Shown: one piece after another, positions 1-12,564 of the stretch
Position numbering within the stretch: the first letter of the stretch is position 1
Layout: every line of letters begins with the position of its first letter
Assembly: GCA_036346405.1 (NCBI GenBank)
Contig: CM070554.1
Span: 45,283,058-45,347,057 of the forward strand
Length of the DNA: 64,000 nt
From: Phyllostachys edulis
Lineage: Eukaryota; Streptophyta; Magnoliopsida; Poales; Poaceae
Direction of reading: 5' to 3'
Position numbers and translations under genes: made by a program
The notes under the pieces: model-generated
Database searches by the model: none
What the model was told of the DNA's origin: nothing
What the model saw: the letters and a program-made list of their open reading frames with translations, nothing else

Positions 1-131
1 CCTCCTCGAGCACCCAGGCCACCGTCACCAGCTTCGTCGGGTCTTTGCGCACCCGTGAAAATTTGGTCTGTAATGCTGGAACCAATGAAAAGGTTAAGTA
101 TTACAAATTAAATCGCCCGACGGCTCTCACA
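1..131 (+). repeat. 3' end of Tekay-A 5' LTR, internally deleted
   Basis: Bases 1-56 match 8150-8206 of the 3' LTR and bases 57-131 match 10609-10682, so about 2.4 kb present in the 3' LTR is missing here. The LTR ends in CA at 131 (CTCTCACA, compare CTCTCGCA at the end of the 3' LTR). Confidence 0.88.
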
Positions 132-897
132 AAAGTTGGTATCAGAGCCATACTGACAGTTGAAACCCCTAGTTTGGTCGTTCTTAGGATATTTGAAAAA
201 CTTAGTTTCAAAATATTGAGTATTTGCTAAAAACCTAAGTGAGTTCTTAGATTTTATTCCTTATCTACCTTAGGTTGCTTATCTTACCTTGCTCTTATTG
301 AAATTTTGGAAAGATGTTTCCTTCTCATCTCTTTTCAACAGATAGTTGTTTATCATCTAAATTTGGTTTTTGGGTTCAATGAGAGTTTAAAATATAGAGT
401 GTTGGCTGTCCCTTCATGAAGATTAGAAGCTTTTGGAGTTGGAAAAGTCATGTCGGAGCTTGGACACAAAATCTGGACAGCAAGTTGTTAGTTCGTTGCT
501 AGGACTAAAAATGAGAGGATAATTCAACTAAAATTTGTGGGAATTGAAAGGGTAAGATGTAATATTAGATGGCTAGTGCCTAATGCACCCTATATGGTTT
601 TTACCATGCTCTTTAGATGCGTTAAAACTTGATTTTTGTGCTGAAAAATTTTCGTCCCAACCGATTGCTCGTTCTTTCAATACGAGTTAGTCGTATCGGG
701 AAGAGTCTTCAATTGATTTATGGTTTGGTGCTAGGTGTTATGTTTTCTTACTGGTGTTTGGAGTTTGATTCTGGTTGAATATTTGTAGGTGTTTGTGGTA
801 GGGTAATATCGCGAAATTTCTTAGTAGGTTATTCCTTTGGCTGCTGTCATTGTATCTATTGTTGGGTGATGTTGCTAACCCTATTTGTTGGAATAGG
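132..897 (+). other. Tekay-A primer site and untranslated leader
   Basis: Sequence between the 5' LTR and the gag start at 898. It contains the primer site at 137-149 and otherwise no open frame of note. A leader of this length is usual for Tekay elements. Confidence 0.75.
137..149 (+). promoter_or_regulatory. Primer binding site, initiator Met tRNA type
   Basis: TGGTATCAGAGCC lies 5 bases after the 5' LTR end. It is complementary to the 3' end of plant initiator methionine tRNA and is the standard minus-strand primer site of plant Ty3/gypsy and Ty1/copia elements. Confidence 0.95.
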
Positions 898-2033
898 ATG
901 GCTGGACGAACCCGCAGTGGGCAAGGTCAGCAAGTTGGCCATAATGTGGAACTTCCACCTCGACCCACCATGGCTTAGGTTCTCACTCAGATCGAGCAGA
1001 ACCAGATGGATCAGACACGGATTCTCGAGGCCATCGCTCGGAACACATATGGTCTTTCAGGCTCCTCTAGATCCGGAGGAGGTGGGCATCAGCCGCGAGG
1101 AGGACTCTTAGAGTTCCTTCACACTCAGTTGCCGACCTTCTCCTGGTCTGAAGATCCACTTGATGCAGACGACTGGCTGCATCTGGTTGAGCGGAAGCTC
1201 AGCATTGCATAGTGCCAAGATCATGAGAAGGCGCTCTTTACCTCTCATCAGTTGGAAGGGGCATCACTCTCTTGGTGGGAGAATTTTCTTGCTATACAGC
1301 CCGCGGGTCAAGTTGTGACCTGGGAGTAGTTCCGTACTGCCTTCCGCCGGGCCCATGTCCCTGTCGGTATCATGAAGCTGAAGAAGAAGGAATTTCTGTC
1401 ACTCAAGTAAGGGCGCAAATCGGTGACGGAGTATTTACACGAGTTCAATCATTTGGCTCGGTATACTACAGAAGATGTGCCCACCGATGCCGCCAAGTAA
1501 GATAAGTTCATGTATGGCTTGTCCGAGGAGCTGCAGGACAAACTGTCTATTGTTGATTTCCCTGATTTCCAGACTCTGGTGGACAAGGCCATCGTTGCTG
1601 AGCACAAGAGGAAAGTACTTGGTGAATCCCGCAAGCACAAGTGGGAGGCTCAGATATCAGCTTGTGGCAGCAGTACCCGTCCTCGTTCTGGGCAGAGTTC
1701 AGTGCCCCGCCCTTAGGCTCCACCACCACCGAGGTCGTCGACTTTTGTACCTCGCCCTTCGCAAGCCGTGGTTCCACCACGTGCACCTACGGGACAGCAG
1801 GGAAATCTTCGCAATCCAGCTGCCGAGGTTGTCTATTTTTATTGCCACAACAAGGGACACTACGCCAACAACTGTCCAGTGAAACTTGAAGCAGTTGCTC
1901 GCCCTAAACAGGGGCAAGCGCAGGGACAAGGACGTGGTCCTCCCCCAGCTCAGAAGGTCAGCAAGCTCAGAAGGTTGCTCGTGGGCGAGTCAACCATATC
2001 TCTGCCGAGGAAGCGCAGGAGGCACCCAACGTC
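898..2033 (+). pseudogene. Tekay-A gag (capsid and nucleocapsid), broken
   Basis: Gag forms the virus-like particle in which reverse transcription takes place. The ATG at 898 opens a typical Tekay gag, but codon 27 is already TAG (976-978), and further stops follow at 1210-1212 and in the segment 1320-1500. The conserved gag segment with DPLDADDWL and the SWWENF region is at about 1145-1290. A zinc knuckle follows at 1834-1875 (YCHNKGHYANNC), but its first cysteine is replaced by tyrosine (TGT to TAT), leaving an incomplete C-x2-C-x4-H-x4-C motif. The frame leads on to the protease. Confidence 0.88.
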
Positions 2034-3904
2034 GTGTTGGGTATGCTTCTCATCAATTCTCATCCTGCTACAGTTTTATTTGATTTCAGAGTTTCGCATT
2101 CCTTTATATCGCAATATTTTGCTGCAAGTGATGATATTCATATTGTTCCTATGCTTGTTCGTTTGGTTATTCATTCCCTGGGGTCGGAAATGAGAGCTGA
2201 GCTCGAATGTCAGGATGTATCTATTGAGATTGAAGGAGTTGGATTTTTGGCAAATCTTATCCTCCTAAAATCAGCAAGTTTGGATGTGATACTTGGCATG
2301 AATTGGTTGTCTCAATACTGGGGACAAATCGATTGTGCCAAGAAATTCATATCCCTCACAAGTTCGGCCGGCGAGCAAGTTGGAATTGCTTCGAAGTTGC
2401 AGGAGCCACATCTTTTTGCCCTAGAAGCAGAACTGGCCCCAGAGATTCATGAAGTCCCAGTAGTATGTGATTTTGCTGATGTTTTTCCAAGAATTGCAGA
2501 TGCCTCCATCCGGACATCGAGTTTGTCATCGAATCGCTGTTGCAGACTTGCCTCGATTTCGAGAAGGCCATACCGGATGCCTCAAAATGAATTGGAGGAG
2601 TTGAAGAAGCAACTTGGTGAACTTCTAGCAAAGGGTTTCGTTTGTCCTTGCTCATCTCCGTGGGGTTGTCCAGCGATCTCTGTGAAGAAGAAGGACAAGA
2701 CCCTATGGATGTGTGTTGATTATCATCCACTTAATGAAGTGACAGTGAAGAATAAGTATCCATTGCCCCGGATTGATGACCTTTTTGATCAATTGACCGG
2801 AGCTCGGGTATTCTCCAAGATTGATCTGAGATTGGGCTGCCACCAAATCTGAATCAGATCTGAAGATATTCTGAAGACAGCTTTCTCTACTCGCTACGGA
2901 TTGTACGGGTATACTGTCATGTCCTTTGGCTTGACAAATGCTCCTGCTCATTGTATGAACCTTATGAATATGGTATTCATGGAGTATTTGGACAAGTTTG
3001 TGGTGGTTTTCATAGACAACATCCTCATCTATTCAAAGAATGATGAAGAACATGCCTAACATCTACAGTTAGTGTTGGAAAAGCTGCGTGAGCACTAGTT
3101 GTACGCAAAATTCAGCAAATGTGCATTCTAGTTAAAAGAAGTGGCATTCTTGGGTCATGTTCTTTTAGCGGGAGGTGTAGCCGTGGATCCTAGCAAGGTC
3201 AGCGATGTGCTCTCTTGGGGGCAGCCCAAGTCGGTTATCGACGTGAGGAGTTTTCTCGATTTAGCGGGATATTATCGTCGCTTTATCGAGAACTTCTCCA
3301 AGATTGCGAAGCTGATGACGGAGTTGCTCAAGAAGGACAAGAAATTTGATTGGTCCGTTGAATGCGAGGAGAGTTTCCAAGAACTCAAGAAGCAGTTGAC
3401 CATAGCTCTAGTTCTTGTTCTTCCAGATATCCATCGCAGTTTTGATATCTACTGCGATGCTTCTCGTCAAGGACTTGGTTGTGTTCTTATGCAAGAAGGC
3501 AAGGTAGTAGCCTATGCATCAAGGCAATTGAGACCTCATGAGCTTAATTATCCAACCCATGACTTGGAACTTCCTGCAGTGGTTCATGCACTAAAAATTT
3601 GGTAACATTACCTCATCGGTAATCGTTGCGAGGTGTATTCGGACCACAAGAGTTTGAAGTATTTGTTCATCCAACCAGATTTGAACCTTCGGCAAAGAAG
3701 ATGGTTGGAGTTGATCAAAGATTATGATATGGGTATCCAATACCATCCGGGCAAGGCTAATATCGTTGCAGATACTCTCAGTCGCAAAGGGTATTGCAAT
3801 ACTATGATGCTCAGGGAGTAGCAGCCTGCAATTCAAGAAGAATTTCAACGGCTCAACTTAGGAGTGGTTGAGCAAGGTTATCTCGGTAATTTAGTAGTGC
3901 ATCC
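2034..3904 (+). pseudogene. Tekay-A protease, reverse transcriptase and RNase H
   Basis: An open stretch 2034-2852 starts with a retropepsin-like motif ([12 protein letters not shown]). The aspartate is kept, but the usual S-G-A after it has become F-R-V. The reverse transcriptase follows with KGFV, SPWG, MCVDY and KIDLRLG, then a stop at 2850. Its active-site block is at about 3010-3045 and reads [10 protein letters not shown]: the second aspartate of the family's DD pair is asparagine. RNase H (about 3430-3790) has YCDAS, a DLELPAV block and [10 protein letters not shown], and ends with the HPGKAN..ADTLSR signature. Stops at 3057, 3098 and 3603 confirm decay. The frame continues across the solo LTR insertion at 3905. 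Confidence 0.9.
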
Positions 3905-5478
3905 TGTTGGGTCACGGGTAGGCTACGATAGCAACAAATCAAAATTTTCTACCACGTAAACCAGGAAGCCAAGCAAGTAGATGATAACAGATCGTTACCA
4001 CCAGATGCGCAAAGCAGTGGAAGAAGGGTTGGAGCAGTCTGATTCAACGTAGAGCGCGTCGATGTAGTGGTCGTAATCGATCGTCTCCTCCATCGACCTA
4101 TGCAGTTCCTTATGAAGATCGCAGATTGTCCATAAGCGCAACAACAACCGCAGTAGCGCCTCTACGGTATCCACACGTCCAGGGAAGGAACAACCATGCG
4201 TCGGTGTGCTAGCACCAAGTCGCACGGTAGAGCTCTCAGGATGATGGCGGCTAGGGTTTAGGTGGAACAGCTCAACTCACGACTTTCGTGTGTCTCGTCT
4301 GTTACGTTCACCTCCGTCCCAACAGCCTCATGCATCTCCTTATATAGTGCTCGTGACGGATCCTATCCGAACACGTTCGACGAATCATATCCGTACTAGT
4401 TTGTTCCAACCCGTTAAGTGTGTGACCCTGTAGGTTCATGCGTAATCGGTTGTGACTCGGAAACCCTTTCCGACCACGAGTCGTTAGCGATTCCTAGCAT
4501 GCCATAACGATTTCCGAATACACACAAATTATATCGGACAAACCTTAATGCACTATGATCTACAACCAAGTCCTATCTCTATACGACCAGTTCGTATTTG
4601 GTCACGACCAGTTCGTAACTCCTTACGATCGGTTTCGACCACTCTATGATTACGTTCGACCGGTCTACAACTAGCTCAGATCTCCATACGACCAAATCAG
4701 AATCGATCGAACTAAGCATTTCCTACGTGTATTCTCCCTTTGCCTCATGATGTCTGGTTGAACTCCAAGTGAGATGTTGTGTCATCCATGGACTATTCAA
4801 TACTTTCTCGATCGAGTGTTGGATAACTTCACGTGGTCGAACACTTCAACCACTAGTGGTATGGCCATGCACTTCCTTTATCCGACCACAACGAGGGGCT
4901 CAGAGACATCTCTCTTGTTATGTTAGAAGGGGCAAATCCCATATCCAACCAGTCACATTCCCCGCATGTTTCATAGCATACCCGAAAGCTACCTTTATAA
5001 CTACCCAGTTACGTGTAGCGATTGGCAACCCCTAAGAGGGCTATTACACATGTAGGAAATCATGTTGATCTCAGGTCTAAGGATTATACATCATCATTGC
5101 TTGAGACCAACTAACGACACATAGAATCATAACAATCTCAATAGTGTCTCAAGGTGGGTCAATCCAACCCCATGTTCTCTAACATGTATTCACATTATTG
5201 ATTCGATATCTCTATACCCATTACCGGTGAAGCATGGTCATCAATCAATACAATGTGCTGGTCGATAGAGTCACTGGTGTTCCGACTATTGACATCCGAC
5301 CAGGGATATATTTAGAACGACATCATATAAGTTAAAAGAATTTCACCAACAAGTCACATACTTGTTAATCTCCATAACCAATGATTCATTCAAGGAACAG
5401 GATAACACATTTTCCAATATTATGAACATAATGAAATACAATCATCTCTATGATTGCCTCTAGGGCATATTTCCAACA
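3905..5478 (-). mobile_element. Solo LTR of a Ty1/copia element (Angela/BARE-like)
   Basis: The segment begins TGTTGG and ends CCAACA and is flanked by the direct repeat CATCC (3900-3904 and 5479-5483), the 5-bp target duplication of an LTR element. Read on the minus strand it starts TGTTGGAAATATGCCCTAGA, the typical LTR start of grass Angela/BARE-type copia elements. With 1574 bp and no internal region it is a solo LTR left by recombination between two LTRs. Removing it plus one CATCC restores the Tekay-A reading frame across the junction. Short open frames inside it (for example 4769-5035) are not genes. Confidence 0.92.
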
Positions 5479-6883
5479 CATCCAACCCTAGAAGATCAGA
5501 TCAAGGCTGCGCAGCAGACAAATGATGGTGTGAACCAAATCAAGCATAATATCAAGAATGGGACAACCAAGTGCTTCTCAGAAGATAGCAATGGTGTTGT
5601 GTGATTTGGACAACGCCTAGTTGCTCCAAAGGACATGCAGTTGCGGAATATAATTCTCCGCGAAGCCCATGATTCTCCTTTCTCTATTCATCTCGGGACC
5701 ACAAAGATGTATCAAGATCAATGCGATGTATGTCGTCGTGTGAAAGCCGACCATCAACGACCAATGGGTTTACTTCAACCTTTGCAAGTGCCCGAGTGGA
5801 AATGGGACTCGATCGGTATGGACTTTATCACCGGTTTGCCCCGAACATCCAAGGAAAATGATGCCATTTGGGTTGTCATTGATCGACTAACTAAAGTGGC
5901 ACATTTTCTTCCTGTCAAGACCAATCTTCGTGTGAGCTAGTTAGCAGAGCTCTATGCTCTATAATTGTGAGTCTGCATGGGATACCGAAGATGATTATTT
6001 CAGATCGTGGCTCACTCTTTACCTCTCAGTTTTGGAAGAGTTTGCAAGAGGCCATGGGAACTCGTCTTTCTTTCAGCACTGCTTTCCATCCTCAGACTGA
6101 TGGCCAGACGGAGAGAGTCAATCAAATCCTAGAAGATATGCTCCGTGCTTGTGTTCTCTCCTATGGAAAGAATTGGGAGAAATGCTTGCCATTTGCCGAG
6201 TTTTCTTATAACAACAGTTTTCAGGCTAGCCTTGGCATGGCCCCCTTTGAAGCCTTATACGGCAGAAAGTGTAGAACCCCATTGAATTGGTTTGAAACAG
6301 TTGAAAGACCACTCTTTGGCCCGGACGTGATCAAAGAAGCTGAAGATCATGTTCGTTTGGTTCAAGACAGATTACGACTCAATCTCGACAAAAGAGCTAT
6401 GCAGATCGGTGTCGTCGCGCATTGAGCTTTGAACCTAATGACTTTGTTTATCTCAAAGTCTCTCCTTTGAAGGGCACTCAACGGTTTGGTGTCAAAGGCA
6501 AGTTAGCTCCTCGATATGTCGGACCTTTCCGCATTATTGAGAAGAAGGGAGCTGTGGCCTATAAGCTAGATTTGCCCGATACACTTTCAGGGGTGCACGA
6601 TGTATTTCATGTATCTCAGTTGAAGAAATGCCTTCATGTTCCAATTGAGGAAGCTCCATTGGAAGGTCTTGAAGTACAAGAAGATTTGACCTACCGTGAG
6701 CATCCTATTCATATCCTCGAAGAAGCTGAACAAAGGACAAGAAATCGGTCCATCAAATTCCTCTAAGTTCAGTGGTCTAATCATGCTGAGGATGAAGCTA
6801 CTTGGGAACGAGAAGATCGCCTTCGTGCAGATTTTCCATCTTTCTTTTCCGAGTGAACGGAATCTCGGGATGAGATTCTTCTA
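5479..6883 (+). pseudogene. Tekay-A integrase and chromodomain
   Basis: Second part of pol. The integrase N-terminal zinc region is damaged: the two histidines (EAH..IHLG) and the two cysteines (CDVC) are present, but about 30 residues between them are lost near 5715-5725. The catalytic core keeps its aspartates in MDFITGLP (about 5818) and ISDRG (about 5998) and the glutamate in TDGQTERVNQ (about 6100). Stops fall at 5938 and around 5962, and there is a frameshift near 6425. The C-terminal GPFRIIEK segment leads into a chromodomain (about 6690-6860: YREHPIHILE ... VQWSNH ... EATWERED), which targets integration to heterochromatin in this clade. A TAA at 6764 replaces a lysine codon in it. 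Confidence 0.9.
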
Positions 6884-6895
6884 AGGCGGGAGAGT
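6882..6895 (+). promoter_or_regulatory. Polypurine tract of Tekay-A
   Basis: The purine-rich TAAGGCGGGAGAGT lies directly before the 3' LTR start TGTAACATCC. This is the plus-strand priming position. Confidence 0.85.
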
Positions 6896-9800
6896 TGTAA
6901 CATCCTGTATTTTAGTTTGTGTTTCAAATGTATAAAAGTATGAGAGTTTCAAAAACTTTTGTTGAAATTCATAAGTTTGTACTTGGGTTCAAAATTTTGT
7001 TCTAGAAATTCAAACCTCTGACTTGAAACCAAGCTTCTTTTTATTTCAAAAAAATTTGTGTATCAAAATCTCTGGAAATGATTTTTTAAAATACTAGATT
7101 ATTTATCCCAGATTATCATATTTTTATCAAAATTTTCAAAGTTATTTTGACCTCCTCAAAATTCTAACCAAATCAAAAAGGCTGATTTGAAACAAGAATT
7201 TATTTTAGCCAAATGGAAAACCAACTTTGGCCGAATTGATTTTCGTAAGTCCTAGTTGAACCTAAGAGCACCCTCAAAAAAATTTAGAATGTTTAGAAAT
7301 TTATTTCTATATAAAATAGCCCGGTCAAACTCGGTTGTTTTCAATCAAATCTAATTTCAAACCAAACCCTAGCGCGCCTAGTCCAACCAGCGCAAAACCT
7401 TGTGGACCATCCGATTTTCGATCAGTGGCCTGAGTTGATCGGAGACGTTCGGACTGTTCGAACATCCCTATCGCTGTGGATCGTCCGATCGAATCTCAAC
7501 GGTCCGGATCAATTTGGCCGTTCGGACCGTCCGAACGTGCCCCTTCTCATGGACCGTTCGATTTAGATCCGACCATCAAACTGTCTCTTGTCTGGGCCAT
7601 TTGATTTCAATTCAACCGTTCAGATTGGTTTGAACGTTCAGACCGTCCAAACTTGTTCCTCATCTAGATCGTCCATTTTTGCCCAAAGTCATCTAGACCG
7701 TCCATTTGAACTTGACTCACCGCACCATTTTTTTTGGGTCGCTGACGGGCGGGCCCCACTGGTCAGCACCACCATCGTCTCCATCGCCGCTCAAGCCCGT
7801 GCGCTGGCGCTGTGCATGGCAGCCACGAAGCCCTTTCACGCCACTTGGAGCACGTGTGTCCGCGCGGGAAGCATCGTCGGTCCTTATTTAACCTTCTCCA
7901 CCCATCCAATTGTTTCCTTTTGCCCTCTCTCGCTCACAATCGCCATTTTTCTTCAAGCTTAATCCTCCGCCGCCGCCGCAAATTTCACTGCCTCCGACCT
8001 CCATCGGCGACGGGACTTGGGGGGTTTTGCTCCTAGAGCTGAGGTACACCCAAAACGCGCCTTCCCGAAGCTTCTAGGTGTCTGTGGTGTCTTTTCCACG
8101 GGGACCCAGTCATTGTCTCTGCCTCCGGTCGCCGCTAGCTCGCCACCGGCCTCCTCAAGCACCCGGGCCACCGTCACCAGCTTCGTCGGGTCTTTGCGCA
8201 CCCGTGCGTGCCTTCCTCAAGCCCGGAGACCCTCTCAATCACCATATCCTCTACCTCGCTGTTGTGGCCACGCGCGAAGCCACCGTCAAGTCGCCGACGC
8301 CATTAAGGTTGAAGTCATTAGGGTTAAATGGTGATTAGTTAATTGTATGACAGGTGGGTCCTGCTAAGGTTAAGGGTAATTAGAGATTTGATTGAAATCT
8401 TTTGAATACCAGAGATGATGACTTGGGGGCCCTCGGCCGATTAAGTGTTTGTGCATATTTTCAAGTTTACGTTTTCGAAAGCTGAAGACGTATGCTTGGA
8501 ATACGCCTTCGACGTCGCCGTCAGCCACGACTGGGTCAAGCTGACCCAATCAATGCCACTTCGGGCTCCACTGGTCAGTGACCGTGGGTCAGCTTAGCCC
8601 GAGTGTCAAAAGGATTAATTCCTTTTTGAATTCCTGAATTGAATTATTGTGCACTGATAATTCAATTAAACCTCCAAAAATCATATCTATTTCAATTTAA
8701 CTCCACTTTGAGTGAATCCAATTTTGTTGGTTTCCATTCTTTTTGTACTTTATTATGAAATAGGTTTTGAACTTGTCACTAACACATAAAATGTTGTTAT
8801 TAGAATTAGTCTCCAATTAGGATTATTTGTTACTTTAAAAATCCTTTTTAACTTGGGAAATTTCTAGAAAATAATTTTTGTTTCTAAAATTTTCTAAAAT
8901 CATAATCTTTCTGTTTATGCAAAAATATTTGTGTTTGGTGGTTCCAGTGTTATTCGTTCTTATTCGCTCTTTTGTTTGATCGATAAGTACCGACAATACT
9001 TTTGAATACGAGAGTGATCCTCAGCAGCAAGTGGACTTTCTCTAGTAAGGCAAGCAGTTTTCCATTGATGCACATTGATCCCATTATATTTTGCATGCTA
9101 ATATTTTAAATGTTTCAACTATATGTATGCATGCTATGTTGTCAAGTATTTTATTAGTTGCGATAGTTCGCCTGATTAGTTAAATTGAACTGTAGGCAAA
9201 ATATCCATCATTTACTACTAAGCCTAGGCTATACTCGCTGTGATTTAGAGCTCGATGGATGAGCTCTAGTCACTTTATATTGTAGTATTTGAGTTGTGTT
9301 GCTTAGCCATGCTTAGAATGGCAGTGTGGGGATCATCGCTTCGACGATGGTCGTTACAACATCACTTTATTTACTTGAGTCAGTGTACTCATGTTATATC
9401 ATATTTGGAAAAACTAAAACTGAAAATGAAAAGGATTTTGATTTGAGCACATGGTTGTTGGTGTGATTGTGGGGTGTGTGGTTGTGTGCCTGAATCAGCA
9501 AGGACCGAATATCTTATTACACTAAACCAAGCATTATTTTGTGCAACCACATGAGGGCATATGGGAACCCTCCTGACTTAGTACTCTGGGAAGTGTTAAT
9601 TAATGCGTCGTTGGTGGTAGGTTTAGGTGGATAAAAGAAATGTGTCATTACCGTGTCGGGCATGTGACGGGTGAGAGGTTCCGGGTAGGTTCCCTCGCCT
9701 GAGGAGCATTGGCAGTTGCTACGGCTGGGCCAATGTCTCCAACACAACGTATGGGTCCTCTATGGGAGCTCGGTAGTGGGCGGTTCACAGAGGGTTAACC

Positions 9801-10682
9801 CCCAAACGTGCGACTCTTGATTAACTCGTTCCACTGGAAAGTGTCCCGTTGGACTTAGCCGTGCCGACATACCTAAGGAAGTGTGCTTAATAGCTTGGCA
9901 AAAAGGTGTTCTGACATGTGGGTAAAGTTGTACACCCCTGCAGGGCTTAATCTTTTCGAAAAGCCAAGTCCTTGGTTATGGACAAGCTTGGGGAGGTCTT
10001 TCGAGAGTTAGACTATGACTTTTCGTTAAAACTTGAAATTGGGTGGTACGAATGGGTAATTCGTACTGTTGTTGTGGTGGCTGTGAGAAGTCACCTCTAG
10101 GTTGTTAGTTATGTTTATTATTGTTGTCAAATTGTCATTTGATTCACTAAAAACTGATTTGCTAAACTTGCTTTCAATCTATTTAATTATTGCAAATAAA
10201 ACGTTGCTTTATGCCAAAATAAACCTTGAAGCCTTCTCCATCGAATTAAGCTTGCATGTAGCTATGTATAGGCTTGTTAATCATAAGTCTTGCTGAGTAC
10301 GTTTTTGTACTCAAATGCTTTGCTTGTTTACTGCAGAGGAGGTTGACCCCCAAGGGGTCGACGAGTGTGAGGACGACTAGCTTGGATGTTTCCTGTCAGT
10401 TGCCTTGTGGGTAAGGGCAAACTGATTGGTGTTGTGTTCAGCCATCTTATGGCATCTTTTCCGCTGCAAACTCTCTTTTGTATGTTGTAAATGATGTAAT
10501 TTATGAAGACTTTAATAATGTATTATGTTGTGTATGGAGTTGATGCTTAAATTTTGTACGGTGTATGTGTACTGCATTTCTGGGAAGTACATATGTACGG
10601 AGAGCGGGGAAATTTGGCTTGTAATGCTGGAACTAATGAAAAGGTTAAGTATTACAAATTAAATCGCCCGGCGTCTCTCGCA
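6896..10682 (+). repeat. Tekay-A 3' LTR (3787 bp)
   Basis: It starts TGTAACATCC after the polypurine tract and ends CTCTCGCA. The last 70 bases match the end of the 5' LTR at 61-131. It shows the layout of long Tekay LTRs: an AT-rich 5' part, a zone of GGTCCG/GTTCGGAC repeats (7380-7720), a TATA-like TCCTTATTTAAC at about 7880, a GC-rich stretch (7960-8330), then a long AT-rich tail. Open frames inside it (for example 7588-7962 and 8017-8338) have no recognisable product. Confidence 0.92.
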
Positions 10683-10832
10683 CTCCTCCCCGCACCGGCC
10701 TCCTCCCCTGCACCGGCCTCCTCCCTGTGGCCCCCTCCCCTGCACCGGCCTCCTCCCCCGCGCCATCCTCCTCCCCATGTTGGCCTCCTCTCCTACACCG
10801 GCCTCCTCCCCTGCACCGGCCTCCTCCTTGCA
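10683..10832 (+). repeat. GC-rich minisatellite, unit about 18 bp
   Basis: About nine imperfect copies of CCTCCTCCCCTGCACCGG. It lies between the Tekay-A LTR and a GTGAGT-like splice donor sequence (10836-10841). In several frames it would give proline/alanine/serine-rich protein, but no complete gene is attached. Confidence 0.85.
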
Positions 10833-12564
10833 CTGTGAGTATTGCAACCTTGCTTGTAGTTTTAGCTTCTTATTTTGCTTTACTACATTGATTCCATGTA
10901 TGCTTTGTTTGAGGTTCTTGTGCGGCAATCCTCTATGTGAGTATTCCTATATTACGTTTGTGCATCACTTTGGCTATATACTTATGTGCTGGATTGGCTT
11001 CAAATTCTGAAATGATATTGTGATTATCTTGATATCATTGCTCTGTTCTGATGATTAGGGTTTGGGATGCTAGATATGTCACTTGAGGTACTGTTAAATA
11101 AGTTTTGTCACTTGATTCAATTATCTTTTTATCAAATGTACTTGGGTGATCCAACAGTCATTACAAAGGCTTATTAGCAAATGCATTTGGTCTCTAGTCA
11201 TCTTCACTGTCCATCATCATTTAACAGAACCTCTTTTCTGATCCAAAATTCTACCATCTAAACTTCTCTCATTTTTAATCTTTAATTTTTGCTAATCCAT
11301 TTGAGTGACCTAGTTGTGAGCCACAAGATTGTTTAGTAGTTTACTATTATTTCATTATCCTCATATTGTCCTATTGTTTTCATGGCTGCTAAAGCTACTA
11401 AGTATTGCAAAACATGTTTATCTACTGGACTTAGGTATTAACATGTGATTTGCAAATTTGAATCCTCTAGTAGTGGTTAATCCTAGTTACTAATATTTGA
11501 ACTGCACACCTAATTAACGGACTGGCATAACGCTTGTTAGCATTTGATAATAGGTTTTTGCAAATTGATTTCACTAACAAAGAATGTTAATACATTGATT
11601 CAAAGTATGCTATTTATATTTGCTTGAATGAACAAAAGAATGTTAATTATATATAACACTTCTATTTTTACAAGGCAATTTTAGTTAATTGGTTGGGTAA
11701 CTTCTATTTTTCAATATAAAATATGTTTCCATATTATGTGCAAATTCTTCAATATTAATGGTATGTGTGCTAGATATGATGAGATTATGGCCATGGTGGG
11801 TGCTCTTGGGCATTGAGGATGATGGTGGGTCTTCTGCTCTGTGATGAAGATGGTCAAATACTGAAATTGAACTGATAGTTAATTCATATTTGAGCTCTAC
11901 TTTGTTACTTACTGCTGTCATCTTGAACTAGTTGTAAAGCATTTTGGCTCTGGTGGTTACTAGCAGTCCTGTTGGTTAGACCTTCTGTTGTCCAAGTAGC
12001 AGGCTTGCTGATCTTGTGCATTGTATTTAGTTGCACTAAGGCTTTTCAAGTCCTGTTGGTAATATGAAGTTCTGTGTATAATCAACATTGGTTCCCTGTT
12101 TGACCGAAAGTTTACTCTGTGATCTTTTGATTTTGAGGTCATTTGACAGTCCAGTAAAGTATTATTGAGAGCTCAAATTTTGAATCTATATTGTCATGTT
12201 TACTTTATCAAGAATATAGACAATAGGGTTGAGATGGCAAAGACTTGTTCTTTTGCAACTCTCCTTCTGAGAGCACACACTATCATCAACCATCTGTGCT
12301 TTATGCTATTTATTGATGCGTTTCTGATGTTAATGTTGAGGCTTTCGGCTGTGACTCTTTGCCTTGCCCTATGCATGACCATACTACCCTCCCCTTATCC
12401 CCTTCACTCTCACAACTCACTATTTGGGTAACTTCTATTTTCTTTACTACGTACTCTATATTTAAGTTCAATGGGTAACTTCTATTTGTTTATATAATTA
12501 ATATGTTTACAAGGCAATTTTAGTTAATTGGTTGGGTAACTTATATAGATAGCAAGTAAGTGAG
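10833..12564 (+). other. AT-rich non-coding interior of CACTA-1
   Basis: About 1.7 kb without a supported coding region. The phrase TTTTAGTTAATTGGTTGGGTAACTT occurs as shorter matching pieces near 11680 and 12518, a small internal duplication. It probably represents intron or spacer before the TNPA-like gene. I see no RNA gene in it. Confidence 0.6.

Larger units (their letters stand above)
1..10682 (+). mobile_element. Tekay-A, Ty3/gypsy chromovirus, left end outside window
   Basis: LTR retrotransposon read on the plus strand: end of 5' LTR (to 131), primer site, gag, protease, reverse transcriptase, RNase H, integrase, chromodomain, polypurine tract, 3' LTR (6896-10682). The order PR-RT-RH-IN is that of Ty3/gypsy, and the chromodomain after the integrase plus LTRs of nearly 4 kb point to the Tekay/Del clade. 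It cannot move by itself: each reading frame has stops and frameshifts, and a copia solo LTR splits the integrase region. It sits in CACTA-1, whose sequence resumes at 10683. The left flank is off the window, so the target duplication cannot be checked. Confidence 0.93.

Noticed and set aside
7588..8338. Several plus-strand open frames in the Tekay-A 3' LTR
   Set aside because: They lie wholly in the LTR, overlap one another in different frames and show no protein family.
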